Part shown: positions 37,002-45,428 of the stretch, piece after piece
Position numbering within the stretch: the stretch's first letter is position 1
Layout: the number at the start of each line of letters is the position of its first letter
Assembly (NCBI RefSeq): GCF_003150675.1
Contig: NZ_QGGB01000007.1
Location: forward strand, 310,001 to 374,000
Length of the DNA stretch: 64,000 nt
Source of the DNA: Rhodohalobacter mucosus
Lineage (GTDB): Bacteria; Bacteroidota; Rhodothermia; Balneolales; Balneolaceae
Reading direction: 5' to 3'
Notes under the pieces: model-generated
Database searches by the model: none
What the model was told of the DNA's origin: nothing
What the model saw: only the letters and a program-made list of their open reading frames with translations
Position numbers and translations under genes: made by a program

Positions 37002-38699
37002 ATGAACCTAAACCTGAAAGCCAGACAGAACAATACCTACGACGCTATCGTGGTGGGTACGGGAATTAGCGGCGGCTGGGCTGCAAAGGAACTGACTGAA
37101 AACGGATTAAACACCCTGGTGCTGGAGCGGGGACGTAATGTGCGCCACGTTGAAGACTATCCGACAATGCTGATGAAGCCCTGGGAAATACCGTACAATA
37201 ACCAGGTTCCGCCGGAAGAGGCGAAACACTATCAGAAGCAGATGCGAACCGGCTATACAATCCGGCAGACCACGAAACACTGGTGGGTCCGCGATACGGA
37301 TCAGCCCTATGAAGAGGTCAAGCGATTCGACTGGATACGTGGATATCACGTGGGCGGCCGATCCATTATGTGGGGCCGCCAAAGCTACCGGCTGGCCCCG
37401 ATGGATTTTGAAGCCAACGCAAAAGATGGCATTGGAGTGGACTGGCCGATTCGGTATGACGACCTGGCACCGTGGTACACGCATGTGGAGAAGTTTGCGG
37501 GCATCAGCGGAGAGGCTCTGGGACTGCCTCAGCTGCCCGACAGTGATTTTCTGCCTCCATGGGAGCTGAACTGTCTGGAGGAGGTGCTGAAAGAGACCAT
37601 GGCCGAACGATTTAACCGCGTGCTCACAATCGGCCGGACAGCAAATATGACGCAACCGCACAACGGCCGCGGAAAGTGCATGTCGCGAAACCTCTGCAGC
37701 CGGGGTTGTCCCTATGGCGGATATTTCAGCAGTAATGCATCTACGCTTCCGGCTGCTGCCGCGACAGGAAATATGACCCTGAGGCCTCATTCCATCGTCG
37801 ATTCAGTGATTTACGATGAAGAGCTGGGTAAAGCAACCGGTGTAAGGGTGATTGATGCCGAAACACTGGAAACGACTGAATACTATGCAAATGTCATCTT
37901 TCTGAACGCATCCTGCATGAATACGACCCTCATCATGATGAACTCCATTTCCGACCGTTTTCCGAATGGACTTGGAAATGATTCCGGTGAGCTGGGGCAC
38001 AACGTAATGGACCATCACTTCAGGGTAGGTGCAAACGGCGAGTACGACGGGTTTGAAGACAGATATTATTGGGGCCGCCGGCCAACCGGATTTTATATCC
38101 CCCGTTACCGAAACCTGGAAAGAAATGACCGTCCTTACCTCCGGGGGTTTGGCTACCAGGGAGGAGCCAGCCGGGAGGGATGGCAGCGGGGCGTACGTGA
38201 GCTTGCCATTGGCGAACCCCTGAAGGAGTTTGTTCAGGCCCCCGGAAGGTGGACCATGGGGATGACCGCATTTGGCGAAATGCTCCCCGATCACTCCAAC
38301 CGTGTGTACCTCGATCGCGATAAAACGGATAAGTGGGGTCAGCCTACACTGGTTTTCGATGTGGAATTCAAGGAAAATGAGTACAAGATGCGTGAGGACA
38401 TGAAAAATGACGCGGCTGAGATGCTTGAGGCGGCCGGGATGAAAAATGTGCGGACATTTGACGATCCGGGCGGACCCGGCCTTGGCATTCACGAGATGGG
38501 TACCGCCAGAATGGGGCGGGATCCGAAAACATCGGTGCTGAACGGATGGAACCAGGTTCACGCCTGTAAAAATGTATATGTGACGGACGGGGCCTGCATG
38601 ACCTCAGCCGCCTGCCAGAATCCATCACTGACCTACATGGCATTCGCTGCAAGAGCAGCCAACCATGCAGCTGAAGAACTCAAAAAAGGAAACCTGTAA
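37002..38699 (+). CDS. GMC oxidoreductase (glucoside 3-dehydrogenase/gluconate 2-dehydrogenase large-subunit type)
   Basis: A 565-residue flavoprotein. It has the FAD-binding AIVVGTGISGGWAAKELTEN and LVLERGRN, a Cys-rich stretch RGKCMSRNLCSRGCPYGGYF, and the C-terminal HEMGTARMGRDPKTSVL and CQNPSLTYMAFAARAA motifs with the active-site region. No signal peptide is seen; such subunits ride out of the cell with a Tat-exported small subunit. That partner follows four bases later. It likely oxidises the C3 hydroxyl of sugars. Confidence 0.9.
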   Translation: MNLNLKARQNNTYDAIVVGTGISGGWAAKELTENGLNTLVLERGRNVRHVEDYPTMLMKPWEIPYNNQVPPEEAKHYQKQMRTGYTIRQTTKHWWVRDTDQPYEEVKRFDWIRGYHVGGRSIMWGRQSYRLAPMDFEANAKDGIGVDWPIRYDDLAPWYTHVEKFAGISGEALGLPQLPDSDFLPPWELNCLEEVLKETMAERFNRVLTIGRTANMTQPHNGRGKCMSRNLCSRGCPYGGYFSSNASTLPAAAATGNMTLRPHSIVDSVIYDEELGKATGVRVIDAETLETTEYYANVIFLNASCMNTTLIMMNSISDRFPNGLGNDSGELGHNVMDHHFRVGANGEYDGFEDRYYWGRRPTGFYIPRYRNLERNDRPYLRGFGYQGGASREGWQRGVRELAIGEPLKEFVQAPGRWTMGMTAFGEMLPDHSNRVYLDRDKTDKWGQPTLVFDVEFKENEYKMREDMKNDAAEMLEAAGMKNVRTFDDPGGPGLGIHEMGTARMGRDPKTSVLNGWNQVHACKNVYVTDGACMTSAACQNPSLTYMAFAARAANHAAEELKKGNL

Positions 38700-38703
38700 G
38701 ATC

Positions 38704-39264
38704 ATGGAAAAAATCGACAGAAAAGAAGCGATCAAACGAGCCGCGGCACTGATGGGGGGCGTGGTTTTTGCTCCCAGCATCCTGGGTGTTCTGAAAGGAT
38801 GTACCGCATCGCCCGGGCCCTGGCAGCCTGAACTGTTCAGTTCGCGACAGGCGGCGTTTACTACAGCCATGGCCAACACCATTCTACCCGGCGCCGCCGA
38901 GCAGGGCGTCCCTGCATTTATCGAAAGCATGGTGAAGGATATCTATACCGAAGAGCAGCGTGAGATGTATATTGACGCCATGGACACACTTATCGAGAAA
39001 TGCGTTGTTGAAACCGGCAGCGACTTTGCGGAGCTTGATGAGCAGGCACAATTTGATTTTGCAACGATTGAAAACACAAATGCAGTTGAAGCCGGATATG
39101 CGGAAGGCCCGCAGTTTTTCCTGATTCTGAAGGAACTCACCATGGTAGGATTCTTTACATCGGAATACGGGGCTACGCAGGTGCTCAGGTATCAGGAAAT
39201 ACCGGGTGTTTACCAGGGGTGCATACCGTTTGAGGATGTGGGTAAAACCTGGGCCACAAGCTGA
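38704..39264 (+). CDS. Gluconate 2-dehydrogenase subunit 3 family protein
   Basis: A 186-residue small subunit. The N-terminus has a Tat-like signal (DRKEAIKRAAALMGGVVFAP). The body contains TTAMANTILPGAAEQGVPAF and FLILKELTMVGFFTSEYGAT, landmarks of the family. I chose the ATG at 38704 over 38665, because AAAGGAAAC lies upstream and the GMC gene ends at 38699. It should escort the GMC subunit to the periplasm. The cytochrome c partner known from other systems is not in the window. Confidence 0.88.
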   Translation: MEKIDRKEAIKRAAALMGGVVFAPSILGVLKGCTASPGPWQPELFSSRQAAFTTAMANTILPGAAEQGVPAFIESMVKDIYTEEQREMYIDAMDTLIEKCVVETGSDFAELDEQAQFDFATIENTNAVEAGYAEGPQFFLILKELTMVGFFTSEYGATQVLRYQEIPGVYQGCIPFEDVGKTWATS

Positions 39265-39360
39265 AACTGACTTAACTTATGTCGGGTTGCCACCGGGGCA
39301 TGGAAGCATGAGTTGTGATCTTGTTCCGCAACCGCGATAATCAATTCATTACCTAACGAT

Positions 39361-40899
39361 ATGAGCATCTCTCCTCAGCCGCGTCCCAAACTTGGTTTCT
39401 GGGAAATATGGAACATGAGTTTCGGATTTCTGGGTATTCAGTTTGGGTTTGCACTCCAGAATGCAAACGTGAGCCGTATTTTTGAAACGCTTGGTGCCAA
39501 TGTAGACCTGATTCCGCTTCTATGGCTCGCGGCTCCGGTTACCGGCCTTGTCATTCAGCCGATTGTCGGATATTTCAGCGACCGGACCTGGACCCGTCTT
39601 GGTCGCAGGCGACCCTATTTTCTATGGGGAGCCATTTTTGCCTCTGCGGCGCTTATTGTGATGCCCAATTCTCCCGTTCTCTGGGTGGCTGCGGGGATGC
39701 TCTGGATCCTGGATGCATCCATCAACATCTCCATGGAACCGTTTCGTGCATTTGTGGGCGATACGCTGCCGTCCGAACAGCGCACCAAGGGTTTTGCCAT
39801 GCAAAGTTTTTTTATCGGAACCGGTGCCGTGGTCGCATCCGCGCTTCCCTGGATGATGACCAACTGGTTCAATGTGGCCAACACCGCTCCGGAAGGGGTG
39901 ATACCGCCGTCCGTGAAGTGGTCGTTCTACATTGGAGGTGTGGTCTTTCTGCTGGCGGTTATGTGGACCGTTTTTCGCTCCCACGAATACTCACCGGATG
40001 AGCTGGAAGCTTTTGAAGCGTACGATGATTTACAAATAAGCGGAGCTGATGAAGCAAAACGGGATATCCCGATCGAAGCCGGGGAAGGGAAAAAGAAAGT
40101 GACGTTTGGAAACATCGCACTCCTTGCGGGATTGTTGCTCTCGTACTGGGTCTGGTCGGGGAGTTACGACAGTGAGCTCTACATCCTCACCGTGGGCACG
40201 GCCGTGCTGGGGCTGGTATCTCTGATGGCAGGGTTCCTTCAGAAATCCGGCAATACAAGCCAGGGTTTGGTGGTTGTGGTTCACGATTTTCTGACCATGC
40301 CCAAAACCATGGTGCAGCTCGCGGTGGTACAGTTCTTCTCCTGGTTTGCACTTTTTGCAATGTGGATCTATACAACCGCAGCCGTTACATCCCACATCTA
40401 TGGAACCAGCGACACCACATCCATTCTATACAACGAGGGAGCCGACTGGGTGGGAATTCTATTCGCTGTTTACAACGGTTTCGCGGCCGTCATTGCCTTT
40501 GCGCTGGCGCCTATGGCAAAAGCAACCAGCCGCAAGATTGTTCATGCCATTGCGCTGATTGCGGGCGGACTCAGCCTGATATCGATCTACTTCATGCCGA
40601 ACCCAAATCTTCTCATCATTCCGATGATCGGAATCGGCCTTGCCTGGGCCAGCATCCTTGCTATGCCCTACGCCATCCTGGCCGGGTCACTCCCCGCGAG
40701 TAAAATGGGACTCTACATGGGAATTTTTAACTTCTTCATCGTGATCCCGCAAATTATCGCGGCCAGCATGCTGGGTTATATCACGCGCAACTGGTTTGAA
40801 GGGGAGGCGATCTACTCCCTGATGCTGGGAGGTGGCGCCATGATCATTGCCGCTGCATCGATGTATTTTGTAGATGATGTGGATAACCCGGATGCGTGA
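39361..40899 (+). CDS. MFS sugar transporter (SLC45/GPH-like)
   Basis: A 512-residue permease with about 12 membrane segments. Motif A is clear in YFSDRTWTRLGRRRPYFLWG and the N-terminus (GFWEIWNMSFGFLGIQFGFA) is that of the SLC45/sucrose-type group. It carries a long central loop (about 210-255) between the two halves. As the last gene of the sugar-oxidation operon it probably imports the oxidised or cleaved sugar. The substrate cannot be told from sequence. Confidence 0.88.
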   Translation: MSISPQPRPKLGFWEIWNMSFGFLGIQFGFALQNANVSRIFETLGANVDLIPLLWLAAPVTGLVIQPIVGYFSDRTWTRLGRRRPYFLWGAIFASAALIVMPNSPVLWVAAGMLWILDASINISMEPFRAFVGDTLPSEQRTKGFAMQSFFIGTGAVVASALPWMMTNWFNVANTAPEGVIPPSVKWSFYIGGVVFLLAVMWTVFRSHEYSPDELEAFEAYDDLQISGADEAKRDIPIEAGEGKKKVTFGNIALLAGLLLSYWVWSGSYDSELYILTVGTAVLGLVSLMAGFLQKSGNTSQGLVVVVHDFLTMPKTMVQLAVVQFFSWFALFAMWIYTTAAVTSHIYGTSDTTSILYNEGADWVGILFAVYNGFAAVIAFALAPMAKATSRKIVHAIALIAGGLSLISIYFMPNPNLLIIPMIGIGLAWASILAMPYAILAGSLPASKMGLYMGIFNFFIVIPQIIAASMLGYITRNWFEGEAIYSLMLGGGAMIIAAASMYFVDDVDNPDA

Positions 40900-40937
40900 T
40901 TGGTTTGGTGTTTTCTCTTAATAGTTCTTCCCAGAAA

Positions 40938-41555
40938 CCCCTCGAAAGTGATTCGGGCGTTGATGAATATCCAGCCTCGGGGTTCAGATGGGTGCTTCAT
41001 CCAACCCCGGGTTGCACCCGGGGCTACTGAGATTCAACGCCTCCGGCGTTGGAGGCAAGAAGGCATATCTGGCGGCGCGGTAAGGAGCTTCCTGCATTTT
41101 GGATTCTTATGCGCCGCCCCTGTCAACTCCGCTACCTGTCATCCCGACTAAGTGATCCGTCCCGATTTTTTGCGGGGCGGAGCCCGCATGGAGGGAACCC
41201 CCAAGCGTCTCATTTGGATAATCCTTACTGTAAGCCCCTCGACAAAAATCCGGGCGTTGATCAAAATCCGGCCTCGGGGTTCAGATGGGTGCTTCATCCA
41301 ACCCCGGGTTGCACCCGGGGCTATTGAGATTTAACGCCTTCGGCGTTGGAGGCAAGAAGGCATATCTGGCGGCGCGGGAAAAGAACTTTTATCAATTTAG
41401 AATTCTTATGCGCCGCCGCTGTCCACACGAGGACTGTCATCCCGAGTGAGTGAAGCGATCAAATCGAGGGATCTCCCAGCGTCTCAATTGGATAATCCTT
41501 CCCATTAACCCCTCGACATGAAACCGGCATTGAGAACAGGCCTCAGGTTTGATTT
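40938..41555. repeat. Two-and-a-bit tandem copies of a ~285-bp structured repeat
   Basis: Copy 1 is 40938-41234, copy 2 is 41235-41508, and a partial third starts at 41509; each begins CCCCTCGA. Each full copy contains a stem CCCCGGG-TTGCA-CCCGGGG (41005-41023 in copy 1), a small stem AACGCC/GGCGTT, and an outer stem GGCGGCGC (41071) with GCGCCGCC (41111). Parts such as GTCATCCCGAGTGAGTGAAG and GGTTGCACCCGGGGCTA are known as common dispersed strings in FCB genomes, from memory. The 817-base gap holds no credible gene. Confidence 0.88.
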
Positions 41556-41586
41556 AAGAAAAAATATTACTTCAGGAAACTTCATA

Positions 41587-41639
41587 CATCGCTCATCGCT
41601 CATCGCTCATCGCTCATCGTCCATCGCCAGTCGCCAGTC
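41587..41639. repeat. Heptamer array (CATCGCT and variants)
   Basis: Four CATCGCT units are followed by decayed units CATCGTC, CATCGCC and AGTCGCC. It is another 7-nt array, lying between the structured repeats and the toxin-antitoxin promoter. Confidence 0.85.
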
Positions 41640-41668
41640 ATCCACTATTTTTCATGACTCTTTTCTTA

Positions 41669-41702
41669 GTTGCAACAGTTTTGTAAATTGGTTGCAACCA
41701 AT
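41669..41702. promoter_or_regulatory. Paired palindromes, probable antitoxin operator
   Basis: GTTGCAAC at 41669-41676 and ATTGGTTGCAACCAAT (a perfect 16-bp palindrome) at 41687-41702 share a GTTGCAAC core. Their centres are 22 bases apart, about two helical turns, and lie just upstream of the ATG at 41717. This is the expected layout for cooperative binding by a ribbon-helix-helix antitoxin. Confidence 0.65.
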
Positions 41703-41716
41703 ATAAGGGCCATCGA

Positions 41717-41992
41717 ATGTCTGAAAAGAAAAAAAATATCGTTTGGTTCGGGATGAAGCTCACTCCTGAAGAAAAGCGGAAGATTGAACTTCTTGCCGAT
41801 AAGAAGGGGATGTCTCAAAAAGAGATGATTCTGAGCCTCGTGGAAGAGGAAGTGCTGGAATACACCGTAACACTCCGTGAAGGTTCGCTGCTCGATCGTG
41901 CTCAAAGCCTAACAGGCGTTTTTGAGGGCCCTGATGATCTTTCTGTAAATCCAAAATATCTGGAAGGATTCGGTGAAAAGAATCTTCATTGA
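41717..41992 (+). CDS. Ribbon-helix-helix-like antitoxin
   Basis: A 91-residue protein. Residues about 8-50 (NIVWFGMKLTPEEKRKIELL, then ADKKGMSQKEMILSLVEEE) fit a ribbon-helix-helix DNA-binding fold. The C-terminal part would wrap the toxin. It overlaps the PIN toxin gene by 20 bases and has paired palindromes upstream, as expected for an autoregulated antitoxin. Confidence 0.75.
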   Translation: MSEKKKNIVWFGMKLTPEEKRKIELLADKKGMSQKEMILSLVEEEVLEYTVTLREGSLLDRAQSLTGVFEGPDDLSVNPKYLEGFGEKNLH

Positions 41993-42389
41993 TACAGGTC
42001 CCATGATATCTCTTTTGAATAAAAGAGATTCGCACCATCTCTGGGCCACCCAACGCCTGAATCAAATGGATGAACCCATGACCATTGTCACGGCATCCGT
42101 TACGGAAGTTCTTTTTATTCTTAAAAGAATGGGTGTTACGGCTGCGCATTTTTTTAACTGGGTAGATGAAGGCATCCTGGTTGTCGAAAATCCTTATCCG
42201 GAAAAGAAAGAGCTCATTCACAGACTTTACGGTAAGTACAGTGATATCCCTGTTTCTTTTGCGGATATTTGTCTGCTCGCCGCGGCTTATTCCAATTCAA
42301 ATGTATCTGTTTTTACACTCGACAGCGATTTTCTGTTATTCAGGAATTCAAAAGGAAAACCACTGGATCTCATTTCACCTTTTGCCTGA
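41973..42389 (+). CDS. vapC: PIN-domain toxin (VapC-like)
   Basis: A 138-residue PIN nuclease with a GTG start inside the antitoxin gene. The acidic residues are in place: IDTGPMISLLNKRDSHH (Asp), ASVTEVLFILKRMG (Glu), SFADICLLAAAYS (Asp) and FTLDSDFLLFR (Asp). VapC toxins cut tRNA or rRNA with Mg2+. The paired antitoxin is the preceding gene. Confidence 0.85.
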   Translation: MKRIFIDTGPMISLLNKRDSHHLWATQRLNQMDEPMTIVTASVTEVLFILKRMGVTAAHFFNWVDEGILVVENPYPEKKELIHRLYGKYSDIPVSFADICLLAAAYSNSNVSVFTLDSDFLLFRNSKGKPLDLISPFA

Positions 42390-42504
42390 TATCCGCCTGA
42401 AAAGTTCCTATCATTCAGGCTGAATAAATGCTTCGAAATTCACGAAGCAATAGTTTAACATTACAACTCATAAACTTGTATTAAGCAAAGTGAACCACCC
42501 CCGA

Positions 42505-42547
42505 CCCCTCCTTGCCCCATAGGGATCCCTGCGGGGAAAAGGAGGGG
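42505..42547. repeat. Inverted repeat hairpin of the CCCCTCCTTG type
   Basis: The left arm CCCCTCCTT (42505-42513) pairs with AAGGAGGGG (42539-42547). CCCC (42515-42518) pairs with GGGG (42533-42536), and the loop is the palindrome AGGGATCCCT. It could end transcription of the vapC-like gene, but it has no T-run and looks more like a dispersed REP-type element. Confidence 0.7.
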
Positions 42548-42597
42548 AGACTCTCTTCCAAAATTCGTATATAGAGTTCACGTTAAACAGATATTTA

Positions 42598-43134
42598 ATG
42601 CGACTGGACCCCAAATATTTCAACCTGTTTATTGCCATTTGCGCACTGCTCACGCTGATTGTGATCATCTATGGTACTATCAACTACAGCAACCAGCAGG
42701 CACTCGAATTTCGCGACAATCTGGAGGCCGTACAGCTCGATACGCTCTCATTCAACCGCTTCAACAGTGATGAAATCATATCCCTTACACAGTTTGAGGG
42801 CGAACCGGTGATTATCCAGTTCTGGTCCACATGGTCGGGCAAGTCGATTGGGGTGAACCGGTTTCTGGATGAGTATATTGATGTGCATCCCTCACTCAGG
42901 GTGGTCGCTGCCATTGTACGTGACGGCGATGAACAGGTAAGCCGCTATCTTTCAGAGAATAATCATGACTTTATCATCGTGCAGGGAACCGAATTTTTTC
43001 AGGAGATTCTCATTCCGGGCGTACCCTCGCAAATTCTGATCAGCCGGTCGGGAACGTTGTTCGACGCTCAGGTGGGTGACGATATCGACGCCCTTCGCAC
43101 AAAACTGGACAGCCTGTTGCGCGATGGCACTTAA
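42598..43134 (+). CDS. TlpA/thioredoxin-like protein lacking the CxxC cysteines
   Basis: A 178-residue membrane-anchored protein (LFIAICALLTLIVIIYGTI) with a periplasmic thioredoxin-like fold. The redox site reads IQFWSTWSGKSIGVNRFLDE, where relatives have WCxxC: Ser80 and Ser83 replace both Cys. The fold is otherwise complete (VPSQILISRSGTLF contains the cis-Pro strand). It cannot do thiol exchange and may act as a binding or chaperone protein. Its end overlaps the aminotransferase gene by 11 bases. Confidence 0.8.
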   Translation: MRLDPKYFNLFIAICALLTLIVIIYGTINYSNQQALEFRDNLEAVQLDTLSFNRFNSDEIISLTQFEGEPVIIQFWSTWSGKSIGVNRFLDEYIDVHPSLRVVAAIVRDGDEQVSRYLSENNHDFIIVQGTEFFQEILIPGVPSQILISRSGTLFDAQVGDDIDALRTKLDSLLRDGT

Positions 43135-44011
43135 TCCCCCTACAGACTCCGGATACGTAATGCTAAACGGGAAGATCCTGCCCAGAGACGGGGCGCGGAT
43201 ATCACCCGAAATGAACGGCATCTATCACGGAACGGGCGCATTCGAAACCATGCTATCCGATCGCGGGGCCATCTTCCGGTTCGAGGATCACGTACAGCGA
43301 CTGCAGCGGGGCCTGCAGTACCTCGAACTGCAATCGGACGCATTTCAAGATGCCGAATATTTGCGAGGTGATGTGGAGAAGCTGCTTGATGCAAACGGAC
43401 TGCAGGAGAAGCGCTCGCGGGTCAGAATTCAGGTATCGGAAGCCGGCGACGGCGGGTACTCGACACAGGCACCGCTCCCCGGCATCACCCTCATAACCGC
43501 AGATGAATTGCCTGATGCGGCCGTGAATCCTGTTCGCCTGGTAACCTCTCCGGTCCGCACCATACCGTCCGCATCCAGGCCAGCAGAACTGAAACTGAGC
43601 AACATGCTTCACTACCGTGACGCAATGCGCCGTGCCAAACGAAAGGGCGCGGATGATGCACTGCTGTTATCAACTGGCGGAAGGGTTGCCGAAACCGCCA
43701 TTGCAAATATTTTCTGGTTCAGGAAAGGCATAATCCGGACACCCTCACCGGCATGCGATATCCTGCCCGGAATCATGAGGGATGCGCTGAAACGGATGGT
43801 GAAGGAGTCTTTTGTGGAGCAGTTTGAAATGGAGGAAGGCGGTTTTCATCCGGAAGATCTTCATGGTGCAGAGTGCGCATGGATCACCAACAGCGTTAGG
43901 GGTATCACTCCCGTATCAAGTTTGGATGAAACAAATTTTGAAACAGAACATCCTTCATTTATGTACCTCAAAAAGAAGATGTCCGGCTACATAAAAGCGG
44001 GTTTGGAATGA
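43124..44011 (+). CDS. pabC: Aminotransferase class IV, probable aminodeoxychorismate lyase (PabC-like)
   Basis: A 295-residue PLP enzyme. MLNGKILPRDGARISPEMNG and GIYHGTGAFETML open the fold. LKLSNMLHYRDAMRRAKRKG carries the PLP lysine, and GGRVAETAIANIFWFRKG and SVRGITPVSSLDE close it. Branched-chain aminotransferases share the fold, but FolC directly downstream (one base gap) favours the folate enzyme that makes p-aminobenzoate. I chose the ATG at 43124 over 43076 because it starts the canonical N-terminus. Confidence 0.75.
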   Translation: MALNPPTDSGYVMLNGKILPRDGARISPEMNGIYHGTGAFETMLSDRGAIFRFEDHVQRLQRGLQYLELQSDAFQDAEYLRGDVEKLLDANGLQEKRSRVRIQVSEAGDGGYSTQAPLPGITLITADELPDAAVNPVRLVTSPVRTIPSASRPAELKLSNMLHYRDAMRRAKRKGADDALLLSTGGRVAETAIANIFWFRKGIIRTPSPACDILPGIMRDALKRMVKESFVEQFEMEEGGFHPEDLHGAECAWITNSVRGITPVSSLDETNFETEHPSFMYLKKKMSGYIKAGLE

Positions 44012-44012
44012 C

Positions 44013-45317
44013 ATGACGGATCAACCGATGCGATTTGAAACAATCGAACAGGTGGAGAAGTATCTGGAGTCCATTCCCAAATTCGGGTTAACAGGATCGG
44101 GAGCAGCCAATTTCAACCTCGACCGGATGATTCGTTTCTGCAGCCGTCTGGGGAATCCGCAGGATCGTTTTCCGTGCATTCATGTGGCAGGAACCAATGG
44201 CAAGGGAACCGTTTGCCAGATGCTGGCTGCAGTCTATCAGACGGCAGGTTATCGAACAGGTCTTTACACCTCACCCCATCTGCTGGATGTGAAGGAGAGG
44301 TTCCGGATCAATGCAGAGGAGATCGATGACAGCTCACTTCTTGCATTTTTCCGGGAGAACGATGCCCTTATCGCGGAAGAGAAGCTGACTTATTTTGAAC
44401 TGACCACCGTGATCGCATTCTGGTATTTCAGCCGCGAGAAGGTGGATATCGCCATCCTTGAAACGGGACTCGGCGGGAGGCTGGATGCGACAAATGTAGT
44501 GAATCCGCTCGTGTCGGTCATAACCTCCATTGGTATGGATCATGCGGATATTCTTGGAGATTCGATCGAAAAAATCGCCGCAGAAAAAGCCGGAATCATC
44601 AAGCCCGGCAAACCGTTCGTGATTGGAAATTTGAAGAAGAAGGCGCGTGAGGTGATCTGCAGGATCGCTGCTGAAAAAGGGGCTGAGTGTCTCGAAGCGG
44701 ATACGGCGCGCCCTGTAGTGGAGGATGACACGTTTCAGTTCGAAGGAACAGGACGGTACAAAGGTGTCCGGTTTCACAGCAGCGCTGAGGGCAGAAAGCG
44801 GATCGATGCGATCAATGCAGCCATGACGATGATGGCAACAGAAAGAGCCTGTGAACGTTTAATGGTAAAGCCGGAAGCAATAACAGAGGGAATTGAGCGT
44901 CTCAATTCACTTTTTCCCCGTCATGCACACTTTGAGCGGCTTCTGCCGGATGTAGAATGGTACTTTGACGGAGCCCATAATGCAGAGTCCGTAGAGATAT
45001 TGATTGATGAACTGCTTTCAAGGGCACCGGCGCATGAATGGACAGTTGTTTTGAGCTTCATGAGCGACAAACTGACCGGGGAGGTCGCATCGCTGTGGAA
45101 CAGATTCCCCCGGATCCTGTATTATGTGCAGGATCGTGAGCGGGCGGCGAGGGAGGAACAGATGAAACGCCATTTTCCGGAAGGAGAGCAGATAACAGAC
45201 CTGAAGGAGGTTTTCAGCAGAGAACAGGAGCTCTCAAAATCAGAATTAGTAATTTTTAGCGGAAGTTTTTACTTTTATGAAAAGATACGGCGCTGGATGG
45301 GAACCATGTCCGCCTGA
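44013..45317 (+). CDS. folC: Folylpolyglutamate synthase / dihydrofolate synthase
   Basis: A 434-residue Mur-ligase-family enzyme adding glutamate to dihydropteroate or folates. It has the P-loop HVAGTNGKGTVCQML, the folate region LYTSPHLLDVKERFRIN, and ILETGLGGRLDATNVV, and the C-terminal domain has WYFDGAHNAESVE. Length and motif order are normal. It follows the PabC-like gene by one base, forming a folate operon. Confidence 0.93.
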   Translation: MTDQPMRFETIEQVEKYLESIPKFGLTGSGAANFNLDRMIRFCSRLGNPQDRFPCIHVAGTNGKGTVCQMLAAVYQTAGYRTGLYTSPHLLDVKERFRINAEEIDDSSLLAFFRENDALIAEEKLTYFELTTVIAFWYFSREKVDIAILETGLGGRLDATNVVNPLVSVITSIGMDHADILGDSIEKIAAEKAGIIKPGKPFVIGNLKKKAREVICRIAAEKGAECLEADTARPVVEDDTFQFEGTGRYKGVRFHSSAEGRKRIDAINAAMTMMATERACERLMVKPEAITEGIERLNSLFPRHAHFERLLPDVEWYFDGAHNAESVEILIDELLSRAPAHEWTVVLSFMSDKLTGEVASLWNRFPRILYYVQDRERAAREEQMKRHFPEGEQITDLKEVFSREQELSKSELVIFSGSFYFYEKIRRWMGTMSA

Positions 45318-45428
45318 CAAAAAAACTACTTTCCGCACTACGCAGAATTAAATCCCCTGAGCGTTCCGCTGCTTTCAAGTTGTACGCTATACCCTGGATG
45401 AATTTCACTCAAGAATCAAACTCTCATT

